Source: Microvirga ossetica
Lineage (GTDB): Bacteria; Pseudomonadota; Alphaproteobacteria; Rhizobiales; Beijerinckiaceae
Assembly: GCF_002741015.1 (NCBI RefSeq)
Contig: NZ_CP016619.1
Coordinates: forward strand, 124,001 to 188,000
DNA length: 64,000 bases
Reading direction: 5' to 3'
Each line of letters starts with the position of its first letter. The first letter of the stretch is position 1. This document shows, one piece after another, positions 9,232 through 16,771 of this stretch. The position numbers and the translations under genes were made by a program. Under the pieces are notes generated by a model. That model saw only the letters and a list, made by a program, of their open reading frames with translations, ran no database searches and was not told the origin of the DNA.

Positions 9232-10404
9232 GTGAGCGAACTCGCCCTCTCAAATTCGTCTGAGCATGACAGTGGCTTAGACCGTCCCCTCACAATAAAG
9301 AGTGTTCGAGCGCACCCGCTGAGCGTTCGCCTCGCTGTGCCGCAAAAGTCTGCCAAGGGAGCACATCAAGTCTCGGAGATCCTCGTCGTCGAGGTAGAGA
9401 CGGCTGATGGGATCATTGGGCTTGGTGAAGGATTTTGCCGGATTAGTTCGCGTCTTCATGCGGCCTTCGTTGATCAGTTGCTTGCGCCAAGGATCATCGG
9501 GCGCGACGCACGAGATAGACGAGCGCTTTGGAAAGCAATGCGGGCCACAATTTCTGGCCAACCTGGCGGGCAGATCGTTGAGGCAATTGCCGCAATCGAT
9601 GTCGCCCTGTGGGACATCGCAGGTCACGCCGCAGGTCAGCCTGTGCACCGACTTTTAGGCGGAATGGGGCGAACGGAACTACGAGCTTATGCCTCATCCG
9701 TGATGTGGGCTGACGACAAGTCGGTCGAAGAAGAGGTCAAGCTCGTGCTCGATGCGGGTTATAAGGAGATCAAGATCAAAATTGGCAATCCCGTCGAGGA
9801 CGCGATCGCAAGAGCTCATTTCGTCAGGCGCCTGGTCGGCGATTCCATCAAACTCTATGCAGATGGGAACTGGGCGTTTGATGTGGACGACGCACTACGG
9901 GTAGCGCACGGCCTAGCTGATGCGGGCTATGAGTTTTTCGAAGAGCCGATCGTTGCACATGATCGTGAAGGTTACAAACTTCTGTCACGACGCTCCCCGG
10001 TTCGTCTCGCCGCCGGTGAGGCCGATTACGTTGCAGGAGAGGCCCTCGTCAAGTTGGCCGATAGATCGGTCGGACTGATCCAGCCTGACATTGCGCGGTC
10101 TGGCGGCATCACGGAAACGTGGCGTATCGCGGAGCTTGCGGCGGCTCATCATACAGCCTTTGCACCTCACATGGGTTTGTCAGGGGCAATCTGCGCTGCC
10201 GCAAGCCTTCATATTTCTGCGGCTGCAGAGACGTTCCGTACCTACGAGTGCATGTATTATGAGAATCCGCTGCGCACCGAACTATGTGATCCTGTGGTCG
10301 GCGAGCGTCAACAGCTTGTAGACGGCAAGCTTCCCGTGCCCACGGGACCTGGTCTTGGCGTGTCCCTCAATCGCAAGGTGCTTGAACGCTACCGAGCCAC
10401 CTAA
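9232..10404 (+). CDS. Mandelate racemase/muconate lactonizing enzyme family protein (enolase superfamily)
   Basis: The 390-residue product starts at GTG with GGAAG seven bases upstream. It has the enolase-superfamily capping domain followed by the barrel: the K-x-K acid/base pair in EIKIKIGNP, then metal ligands in YADGNW, FEEPI and AAGEAD, and the general-base histidine region PHMGLSG. The K-x-K plus histidine set defines the MR subgroup of racemases and sugar-acid dehydratases. Transcription is divergent from the dehydratase-transporter operon, so it probably acts on the same acid, as an epimerase or dehydratase. The substrate cannot be read from the sequence. Confidence 0.87.
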   Translation: MSELALSNSSEHDSGLDRPLTIKSVRAHPLSVRLAVPQKSAKGAHQVSEILVVEVETADGIIGLGEGFCRISSRLHAAFVDQLLAPRIIGRDARDRRALWKAMRATISGQPGGQIVEAIAAIDVALWDIAGHAAGQPVHRLLGGMGRTELRAYASSVMWADDKSVEEEVKLVLDAGYKEIKIKIGNPVEDAIARAHFVRRLVGDSIKLYADGNWAFDVDDALRVAHGLADAGYEFFEEPIVAHDREGYKLLSRRSPVRLAAGEADYVAGEALVKLADRSVGLIQPDIARSGGITETWRIAELAAAHHTAFAPHMGLSGAICAAASLHISAAAETFRTYECMYYENPLRTELCDPVVGERQQLVDGKLPVPTGPGLGVSLNRKVLERYRAT

Positions 10405-10421
10405 AGATCAGCGTCGGAAGC

Positions 10422-10451
10422 GGGAGCCTGTTTCCTTCGGATTGGGCTCCC
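10422..10451. terminator. Possible terminator stem-loop after the MR gene
   Basis: GGGAGCC (10422-10428) and GGCTCCC (10445-10451) form a seven-base-pair GC-rich stem with a 16-base loop, 18 bases after the stop of the MR gene and before the convergent Lrp gene. There is no T-run after it, so termination is only suggested by position. Confidence 0.3.
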
Positions 10452-10478
10452 TATACTAGGCCTTGCTGACAAGGCTGT

Positions 10479-10961
10479 TTAGCCGCGTGTGCCTTCGCCC
10501 TTGATAGGAGGCATCCGCCGCTTCACGGGTGAGGATTGGATGATGGAGGTAGTCGTCATCGCGTGCGGGTTGATCTCGTCGATGAGCGCCTCCAGCTCCG
10601 CCACATCACGCACGTAAGCCTTGGCGATGAAGCAGTCCTCGCCCGTCACGCGGTCGCACTCAATAATGGGATCGAGGCCGCGCAGCACGTCCGCCACCTT
10701 GGCAAGAAGGCCCGGCATAGGACGAATGCGGATGTGGACGGCAAGCACCAAGCCCAAGGCCGCTGGGTCCACCACCGCCTGATAGCCCCTGATGACGCCT
10801 GCCTCTTCGAGGCGTCGCACGCGCTCGGTGATGCTCGGCGCCGACATCCCGACCTCGCGCGCCAGCTCCGACATGGCAGTGCGCGCATCCCTGGCAAGCG
10901 CGCGCACGATGATCGCGTCGGTCGCGTCCAGAGGACCAGTTTGAAATCGAAGGCGCTTCAC
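10479..10961 (-). CDS. Lrp/AsnC family transcriptional regulator
   Basis: The 160-residue protein has the Lrp layout: a helix-turn-helix (ARDARTAMSELAREVGMSAPSITERVRRLEEAGVIRGY, about residues 24-61) and a RAM effector domain (VHIRIRPMPG to CDRVTGEDCFIAKAYV). It is divergent from the EamA exporter gene, with about 90 bases between their starts. That arrangement is typical of an Lrp-type regulator controlling an amino-acid exporter. It has no visible link to the sugar-acid genes. Confidence 0.93.
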   Translation of the reverse strand: MKRLRFQTGPLDATDAIIVRALARDARTAMSELAREVGMSAPSITERVRRLEEAGVIRGYQAVVDPAALGLVLAVHIRIRPMPGLLAKVADVLRGLDPIIECDRVTGEDCFIAKAYVRDVAELEALIDEINPHAMTTTSIIQSSPVKRRMPPIKGEGTRG

Positions 10962-11051
10962 GGTTGTGATCCTTTAGAACGAAGGTGCATACCGCCCGTC
11001 GCCTGTTGTAGCTCATTCCATTCTGCGGTTTCCGCCTCCATCATACAAGGC

Positions 11052-11954
11052 ATGAAAGCCAAGAACCTTAGCTTCACCAGCGCCGCAGAGGTAGTGCCGC
11101 CCCACGCCTGGTTCGGCGTCAGCGCCGTGTTCCATTATCTCGGTCCTTCCTTCGCCGTGCTGCTGTTTCCGGCCGTCGGCGTCCTCGGGGTCGCATGGAT
11201 GCGGATCGCGACCGCTGCGCTCATGTTCGCTGCCTGGACGAAGCCCTGGCGCATCTTCGCGCACGCCAGTGCCCGCGAGCGCATCCTCCTGCTGGCGCTC
11301 GGTCTCTGCCTCGCCGTCATGAACACGTCGTTCTATCTCGCCCTCGACCGGCTGCCGATGAGCCTGGTGGCGGCCATCGAGTTCGTCGGCACCATCGGCG
11401 TCGCCGCTTACGGCCTTCGCACCCGCCGCAACCTCCTTGCCCTTCTGCTCGCCATCGCCGGTGTGTTCGTGCTCATCGACCTTCGCTGGTCGAGCGACCC
11501 GCTGGGCTTGTTCTGGGCCTTCCTGAACGGTGCCATGTTCGTGGGCTACCTCCTGCTCGGCCACAGGATCGCGGAGGGCGGAGCCTCCGGCGGGGTGGAC
11601 CGGCTCGGCGCGGCGATGACGGCGGCGCTCTTGTTCATTATGCCGATCGGGTTCATGCAAGCCATGCGGGCGATCGCCGACCCGATGCTGCTCCTGGCCG
11701 GCATCGGTGTTGGGGTGTGCTCGTCGGTCATCCCCTATGTGTGCGACCAGCTCGCCATGTCGCGGCTGCCCCGTGCCAGCTTCGCCCTGCTGCTCGCGCT
11801 GTTGCCCGCCACCGCAACCGTGATCGCCGCGCTGGTGCTGGCGCAGATCCCGAGCACACGCGACATTCTCGGCGTGCTGCTGGTGATGGTCGGCGTGGCC
11901 CTCCACCGGCCATCACCGCCCCCATTGAAGGAGATAGCCGAAACAACCCTCTGA
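11052..11954 (+). CDS. EamA/RhtA-type drug/metabolite transporter, probable amino-acid exporter
   Basis: The 300-residue membrane protein has about ten hydrophobic helices in two EamA repeats, with the RhtA-like features YLGPSFAVLLFPAVGVLGVAWMR near the N-terminus and MNTSFYLALDRLPMS followed by IEFVGTIGVA. The frame is open from 10536, but that extension antisense to the Lrp gene is not coding; the ATG at 11052 (MKAKNLSFTS) starts the family homology. RhtA-type proteins export threonine, homoserine and related amino acids. Pairing with the divergent Lrp gene supports that role. Confidence 0.88.
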   Translation: MKAKNLSFTSAAEVVPPHAWFGVSAVFHYLGPSFAVLLFPAVGVLGVAWMRIATAALMFAAWTKPWRIFAHASARERILLLALGLCLAVMNTSFYLALDRLPMSLVAAIEFVGTIGVAAYGLRTRRNLLALLLAIAGVFVLIDLRWSSDPLGLFWAFLNGAMFVGYLLLGHRIAEGGASGGVDRLGAAMTAALLFIMPIGFMQAMRAIADPMLLLAGIGVGVCSSVIPYVCDQLAMSRLPRASFALLLALLPATATVIAALVLAQIPSTRDILGVLLVMVGVALHRPSPPPLKEIAETTL

Positions 11955-12124
11955 GTGTCCAACGATGAGAGGTCGCCACCATGTGCGAATGCTTGAGCAC
12001 TCAAGACTGATTCCTGTTGGAGCTCCCCTCTGACGCTTGACGCTCATCAATGATCATTGAATGCACAGCGAGACAAATTCACAATTACGGACCAGTCAGT
12101 GTGAATCGCGCATCGAAGCAGTCT

Positions 12125-12811
12125 CTACCTTCCCCTTTCGAATTGCCCACGAGTTCCCGATTGGGTTGAAACACGAATGCGCCTGATGACGCTCTCGAGC
12201 AGGTCCGTGATTGCTCGCTCGCCTGCGCCGGTGTGGTCGAGCTGACCGGCGAGAAGCAGGTGCGAGAAGCCATGCACCAGCGACCAGGTATGGACGAGAT
12301 CTGCCAGGAGGTCTCCCTCGAGCGGTTCGTCAGCAGCGCCGGCCACGAGCCGGATTGCCGTTTCCAACTCCCCGAAGGCTGCCTCGCCCGCAGCCCGCAG
12401 AACTGGATCCTCGTGGTTCAGCCGATGCCAGTCGAAGGTGAGCCGGAAGCGTTCCGGGTAGTCCCGTGCGAAAGCCACATAGCCCCGCCCGATCGCCCGC
12501 AGCCGCTCGGTCGGATTCTCGATCCCCACCCGGGCCTCCCGCATGGCCGCCGTCAACGTCTCGAAGCCGAGCGCCGCTAGTGCCGTGAGGAGCCCCGTCA
12601 CGTCACCGAAGTGATGCGCCGGCGCTGCGTGCGAGACACCGGCCCTGCGAGCGCATTCCCGCAAGGTGAAGCCCTCAACCCCGCGCTCGGCCAGCACCAT
12701 CTCGGCCGACGCGAGCAGGGCTCGCCGCAAGTCGCCATGATGATAGGCCGAAGGTTTCGATCCCGCCGATATCCTGTCTCGTCCCACCTTCATCCGTGCG
12801 CCCTTCTTCAT
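12125..12811 (-). CDS. TetR/AcrR family transcriptional regulator (WHG C-terminal type)
   Basis: The DNA-binding domain is clear: YHHGDLRRALLASAEMVLAERGVEGFTLRECARRAGVSHAAPAHHFGDVTGLLTAL. The YHHGDLR lead and HHFGD recognition region are typical of the WHG-domain TetR group, and the C-terminal part contains LVHTWSLVHGFSHLL. The open frame reaches 12991. I place the start at the ATG at 12811, which has AGGGG six to seven bases upstream; the ATG at 12793 is an alternative. It is divergent from the ABA4-like membrane protein operon and probably represses it. Confidence 0.85.
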   Translation of the reverse strand: MKKGARMKVGRDRISAGSKPSAYHHGDLRRALLASAEMVLAERGVEGFTLRECARRAGVSHAAPAHHFGDVTGLLTALAALGFETLTAAMREARVGIENPTERLRAIGRGYVAFARDYPERFRLTFDWHRLNHEDPVLRAAGEAAFGELETAIRLVAGAADEPLEGDLLADLVHTWSLVHGFSHLLLAGQLDHTGAGERAITDLLESVIRRIRVSTQSGTRGQFERGR

Positions 12812-12959
12812 CCCAATCCCCTGCTGGCCACCCGCCTGCATCGGCGTGCAGCGACGACGGCTTCCAGGGCTGCTCGGACTCGGACACCCGGAACTCTCGC
12901 CGGCAGCCTTGCGCCACCCCCAGACGTCTCGCCGCGACAAGGATCCTACAGGTGCGATC

Positions 12960-13005
12960 TTGACACCGTCAAATTCTGTGCAATCCTTCATCTTGACACT
13001 GACAA
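12960..13005. promoter_or_regulatory. Two direct repeats TTGACACnGnCAA between TetR gene and membrane-protein operon
   Basis: TTGACACCGTCAA (12960-12972) is itself an inverted repeat, and TTGACACTGACAA (12993-13005) is a near copy exactly 33 bases on, about three helical turns. They sit 16 to 61 bases before the ATG of the ABA4-like gene. This is consistent with a double TetR operator; the TTGACA core could also serve as a -35 box. Confidence 0.4.
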
Positions 13006-13020
13006 GAAAGGAACCGCCTC

Positions 13021-13476
13021 ATGCCGGATCTCTGGCTCGATCGTGTGTTCTCGTTGGCCGGTCTCATGGCGATGGCAGGTTGGCTCGCCCTGGTTCTCGC
13101 GCCCTTGCGGCCACGTCTCGCGCAGGCCGTTGCAACCTTCGTCATTCCGGCTGTGATCGGCCTCGCCTATGCGGGGCTCATCGCCCGCTACTGGGGCGAG
13201 GCGCCGGGCGGGTTCGGCTCGCTGGACGAGGTGGATGCTCTCTTCGGCCATCGTGGCGTGCTGCTGGCGGGCTGGCTTCATTACCTCGCTTTCGATCTCT
13301 TCGTCGGCGCCTGGGAGGTACGGGAGGCCCGTCGGGTCGGCTTGCCCCATTGGCTGATCCTGCCTCCCTTGGCGCTCACCTTCCTGTTCGGCCCGATCGG
13401 CCTGCTTGTCTTCCTGGCGCTCCGCGCAGCCCGCCTGCGCTACGCCCCCCTCCGCACCCAAGGAGCCACCGCATGA
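13021..13476 (+). CDS. ABA4-like family membrane protein (DUF4281)
   Basis: The 151-residue protein has four hydrophobic segments and the family motifs around GWLHYLAFDLFVGAWEVREARR, split here as HYLAFDLFVGAW at about residues 87-98, and the C-terminal LTFLFGPIGLLVFLALR. ABA4 is known from plants as needed for neoxanthin synthesis; the bacterial members have no assigned function. AAAGGA lies eight bases before the ATG. It overlaps the next gene by four bases (ATGA) and is divergent from the TetR gene, so the two membrane proteins form one regulated operon. Confidence 0.8.
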   Translation: MPDLWLDRVFSLAGLMAMAGWLALVLAPLRPRLAQAVATFVIPAVIGLAYAGLIARYWGEAPGGFGSLDEVDALFGHRGVLLAGWLHYLAFDLFVGAWEVREARRVGLPHWLILPPLALTFLFGPIGLLVFLALRAARLRYAPLRTQGATA

Positions 13477-14312
13477 CCATGCTCGTCTCTGCGCCGGCTG
13501 CCGACCATTTGCCGCGGCTTTCCGGCGCATCGGCCCATTTCGAGCCGCGTCTCCTGCGCGCCGGCCTTGCGATTCTCGCACTCATGGTGCCGACCGCCTT
13601 CGCTCTGGTCCTCGACCCGCGCACCCTCAACGACGTCCCCATCTGGATCAAGCCGCTCAAATTCCAGGCCTCCATCGGGCTCTACCTCCTGACGCTCTCC
13701 TGGTTCCTGGCAGCCCTGCCCGAAGGGGTCCGCCGCGGGCGCGCCGTGGCGGTGCTAGTGACCATGACGGTCGCCGCATCGGCCTTCGAGATCGCCTACA
13801 TCACCCTCCAAGTCGCGCGCGGGCTCGCCTCCCACTACAACGTGGGCGATCCTATCCACAGCATGATGTACACGCTCATGGGCATCGGGGCCGTCACGCT
13901 GACAGCCGTGAGCCCCGCCGTCGCGGTTCTTTTTTGGCGCCACCGCCCGGCCCGCTGGAGCACGGCCTTCTGGTTGTCCGTGATGCTTGGCTTGGTCCTG
14001 ACGTTCGTGCTCGGCGCTGGTGCCGGCGCTATGCTCTCAGCTGGCGATGGCCACTGGATCAGCGGAGTGCGCTCTGATGCGGGCGGCGTGCCGGTCTTTG
14101 GCTGGTCGCGCACGGGAGGCGATCTGCGGGCCGCCCACTTCCTCGGCATGCACGCGATGCATGTGCTGCCCGTCATTGGACTGATTGCCGGGCGTCTGCT
14201 CAGGCCACGGCCAGCAATCAGTGTAGTTGTTGGAGCAGCCTCGGCTTACTGTGTCGGCACAGGCGTGGTTCTCTGGCTGGCTCTGCGCGGAATCCCCATC
14301 TTCCCGAACTAG
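13473..14312 (+). CDS. Multi-pass membrane protein of unknown function
   Basis: The 279-residue product has about seven hydrophobic segments, for example LRAGLAILALMVPTAFALV, SIGLYLLTLSWFLAAL and VVVGAASAYCVGTGVVLWLAL. A histidine-containing segment HFLGMHAMHVLPVIG lies near residues 220-235. I do not recognise a named family. The start ATG overlaps the stop of the ABA4-like gene, so the two are co-translated. The upstream in-frame extension (from 12846) runs antisense to or within other genes and is not coding. Base composition is clearly GC-rich, like the rest of the 10.5-14.3 kb block. Confidence 0.75.
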   Translation: MTMLVSAPAADHLPRLSGASAHFEPRLLRAGLAILALMVPTAFALVLDPRTLNDVPIWIKPLKFQASIGLYLLTLSWFLAALPEGVRRGRAVAVLVTMTVAASAFEIAYITLQVARGLASHYNVGDPIHSMMYTLMGIGAVTLTAVSPAVAVLFWRHRPARWSTAFWLSVMLGLVLTFVLGAGAGAMLSAGDGHWISGVRSDAGGVPVFGWSRTGGDLRAAHFLGMHAMHVLPVIGLIAGRLLRPRPAISVVVGAASAYCVGTGVVLWLALRGIPIFPN

Positions 14313-14492
14313 AGGGCTCACTCCACCACACCATATCCGGCTCCACTGCAGCGGTGTGCTCCCTAATGGTTTGGTAGCGGAACGTTGTCGGAATCAGGTG
14401 CGTTGCGCGATTGAGGAGTACACTTGGCGCTTTGACGGCCTGCGATGCCGAGCCGAAGCTGGCCAACCCACGCGCGAAGCCGCAAGATCCAG

Positions 14493-15317
14493 GGTTCTGT
14501 CGCAAATCTGGAACAGGAACGAGAAAGTAGCAATGTATCGTGTGGCACTCATGCGGCGAGCAGGTGAAACTGCTCGGCGAGAGATAGCTGCCGATTGCAG
14601 GCATATTTCGCCTGCTGTTTGCGCAGCATGTGGATCAACTCGACGCCACCCAAGATCACGCGGGCACTGTCAACCGACTTGAAGCCGAGCATCGATCGCA
14701 CGCGGCATTTGACGGCGCGGTGATCCTGCTCGATGCAGTTATTGAGGTATTGACTCTGCCGGATCCTAATCGGCTTGAGCTTGCGCCTTGAACGGTCCTG
14801 CAGTCGGCTCTCGGCATCACACGACAGGATGGCTTCGCGATTGGTCTGGCTGCCGTCGATGACGATCCGCTCAGGCCGGCCATGCCGCTTGAGCGCCTTG
14901 CGCAGGAACCGTTTGGCAGCCGGCAAGTTTCGCCGCTCACTGAACGAGAACTCAACCGTGTCGCCGTTGCTGTCGATAGCCCGGTAAAGGTACATCCAGC
15001 GACCTCTCACCTTAATGTATGTCTCGTCGACGTGCCACTTTCCGGTAACGGCTCGCTTGCGTGCATTGAAGCGCTTCAGAAGTTCGGGCGAGTACCGGAC
15101 AACCCATCTGTGAATGGTTGCGTGGTCGACCGAGACGCCGCGCTCTGCCATCATCTCCTCGAGATTGCGCAGGCTGAGATTATAGGCCAGATACCACCGG
15201 ATGCAGAGCAGGATCACTGATCGATCAAAGTGCCTGCCCTTGAACACCTATTCCTCCGCCACTAAGACCTCCATTCCAGTAGCTGAAACTGTGAAACAAA
15301 AGGTTTGCGACAGAACC
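14493..15317 (-). mobile_element. IS6-family insertion sequence, 825 bp, intact, without target duplication
   Basis: Terminal inverted repeats GGTTCTGTCGCAAA are exact at both ends (14493-14506 and the complement ending at 15317). They are typical of the IS6 family, as is the 825-base length. One transposase gene fills the element. The eight bases outside the left end (AGATCCAG) and right end (GTTCGAAT) differ, so there is no target-site duplication here. IS6 elements move by replicative or conservative cointegrate pathways, and lack of duplication usually marks a later deletion or inversion at the element. Confidence 0.92.
14549..15247 (-). CDS. IS6-family transposase
   Basis: The 232-residue DDE transposase is the usual length. 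The N-terminal part has the zinc-finger-less HTH of IS6 (FDRSVILLCIRWYLAYNLS, then VDHATIHRWVVRYSPEL). The catalytic triad is visible as WHVDETYIKVRG, IVIDGSQTNREA and NCIEQDHRAVKCR. It looks functional. Confidence 0.95.
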   Translation of the reverse strand: MFKGRHFDRSVILLCIRWYLAYNLSLRNLEEMMAERGVSVDHATIHRWVVRYSPELLKRFNARKRAVTGKWHVDETYIKVRGRWMYLYRAIDSNGDTVEFSFSERRNLPAAKRFLRKALKRHGRPERIVIDGSQTNREAILSCDAESRLQDRSRRKLKPIRIRQSQYLNNCIEQDHRAVKCRVRSMLGFKSVDSARVILGGVELIHMLRKQQAKYACNRQLSLAEQFHLLAA

Positions 15318-15404
15318 GTTCGAATGGGTTCGTTGTGACCGTTCCAAGTTAATGCAACGGAGCCAATTTTTGGGGCCCGAACAGCGCTCACTTGGGCAGA
15401 CCCG

Positions 15405-15857
15405 TCATGGCGAAGTTAGATGATAGCCTCGTCCTGCATAGTCGAATTCTGCTAACTCCGAAACAGGAACGGATGAGTCGGACGGCGAGGCGTAGTATGC
15501 GCGAATCTCTTTAACTAGGCCGGTGCCGGTGTCGAAGACGTACCACTCGTCCCCGCGTAGCGCAGTGCCGGCCTTGTTCTTCCAGTGTGTCCACTCGATT
15601 ACAGCCTCGGGGGCTGTCGACGAGCAAAGAACCTTCTCAATAGTCCACTGTGATCCAAGATTCTCAACGCACCAGATCCACTTGCGAGCAATCACATCTG
15701 CACCACGCCAAGGAATCTCGGGTAGCCCCGGCGGGAAGTAGTGGACCGCATCCGGCGTGAAGCAGGACGTGAGGCCCTCATAATCAGCGGCATTGCAAGC
15801 GGCAAAGTAGCGTCGGATCAGCGCCTCCATGGAGGCAGGAGTTATCTCAACGGACAT
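15405..15857 (-). CDS. SnoaL-like / NTF2-fold protein
   Basis: The product of about 150 residues starts at the ATG at 15857, overlapping the end of the RraA gene by 11 bases, and shows the SnoaL-like pattern: IRRYFAACNAADYEGLTSCFTPDAVHYFPPG, with the later EWTHWKNKAG and GDEWYVFDTGTGLVKEIRAYY. NTF2-fold proteins of this type are small cone-shaped barrels that act as isomerases, hydratases or binding proteins on polar small molecules. The longer open frame to 16025 lies inside the RraA gene and is not coding. Co-translation with RraA suggests it works on the same intermediate. Confidence 0.82.
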   Translation of the reverse strand: MSVEITPASMEALIRRYFAACNAADYEGLTSCFTPDAVHYFPPGLPEIPWRGADVIARKWIWCVENLGSQWTIEKVLCSSTAPEAVIEWTHWKNKAGTALRGDEWYVFDTGTGLVKEIRAYYASPSDSSVPVSELAEFDYAGRGYHLTSP

Positions 15858-16638
15858 TGGCGGCCTCGGCGCGGATATGGACGGCATCCTCCGGACACGC
15901 ACCGGCGCGCTGCCAGGCCTCGAAGTCTGCCCGGACCTGCGGGGTTGGCGGGTAGACGCCGTAAAGGGGCTCGCCAGCGCCGATTCTGTAGGAGAGGTAC
16001 TTTTCGAGCTGATCCCGACGCTCACACAGATCGGCCATCTCGGCCGCGAGGTGGCGCGGGATCACCGTGATGCCATCACCGTCACCGACAATGATGTCGC
16101 CGGGATAGACCGCCACATCCGCACAGCTGATAGGCACCTGCAGATCGGCGACATGGTGGTAGGAGAGGCGCGTCGAGGCCGTGACCTGCCTGCCATAGGC
16201 GGGGAAGTCGAGGTCAGCCAGTTCCTGGCCATCTCGGAACGAACCATCCGTGACGATCGCGGCTGCTCCACGCACCTTCATTCGGGTCGGCAGCATAGCG
16301 CCTGCTGAGGCGGCGCGAGGGTCGTTGCGGCTGTCGATGACGAGGACCTGCCCTTCGCCAATGTTCTCCACGGCCTCCCACTGCAAGTTCATCGGGTTGG
16401 GGTACGGCGTGAGCGTCTCAATGGTATCGATGTCCTCGCGAGCTGCGATCATCCGCATTGTGAACGCTTCGCCCGCAAACTTGACCGCATTTGGGTTCAT
16501 CGGCCGCAGGCCGACAAGGAAGCACTGACGCAGGCCTTTCTTGAACAGTTCGGTCGTCAACGAGCCGCTGGAGACATTCTTCAATCGCCCGATCACTTCT
16601 CGAGATACCGGGATCTCGTGTTTGAGCTGGTATTTCAT
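15847..16638 (-). CDS. RraA-family protein, probable aldolase (copy 2 of 5)
   Basis: This 263-residue member has GEAFTMRMIAAREDIDT, VLVIDSRNDPRAASAGAML, IVTDGSFRDGQEL (catalytic Arg and metal-binding Asp kept) and YPGDIIVGDGDGITVIP. It is longer at the C-terminus than copy 1. It is transcribed with the SnoaL-like gene and is divergent from the IclR-SMP-30 fusion regulator, which probably controls this two-gene unit. No transporter is next to it. Confidence 0.88.
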   Translation of the reverse strand: MKYQLKHEIPVSREVIGRLKNVSSGSLTTELFKKGLRQCFLVGLRPMNPNAVKFAGEAFTMRMIAAREDIDTIETLTPYPNPMNLQWEAVENIGEGQVLVIDSRNDPRAASAGAMLPTRMKVRGAAAIVTDGSFRDGQELADLDFPAYGRQVTASTRLSYHHVADLQVPISCADVAVYPGDIIVGDGDGITVIPRHLAAEMADLCERRDQLEKYLSYRIGAGEPLYGVYPPTPQVRADFEAWQRAGACPEDAVHIRAEAANVR

Positions 16639-16771
16639 TGAGCTCTTCTTCCTTAGGGTTGAAAGCGACTTCCGGACCTGCCTCGAAATTCACTCGATTA
16701 TCTCGTTGATATCCATTATGCGGCTCGGTGAAAGTGCATTTTGTAAGTCGGTCCGGAGCGGGTCTCACAAT

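Noticed and set aside
11013..11906. 297-residue minus-strand open frame opposite the EamA gene
   Set aside because: The sequence is a low-complexity run of His, Glu, Gln, Gly and Asp, typical of the antisense of a GC-rich membrane-protein gene.
12846..13472. Long plus-strand open frame leading into the membrane protein gene at 13473
   Set aside because: The N-terminal 209 residues are Arg/Pro-rich, overlap the ABA4-like gene in another frame, and have no homology. The ATGA overlap at 13473 sets the real start.
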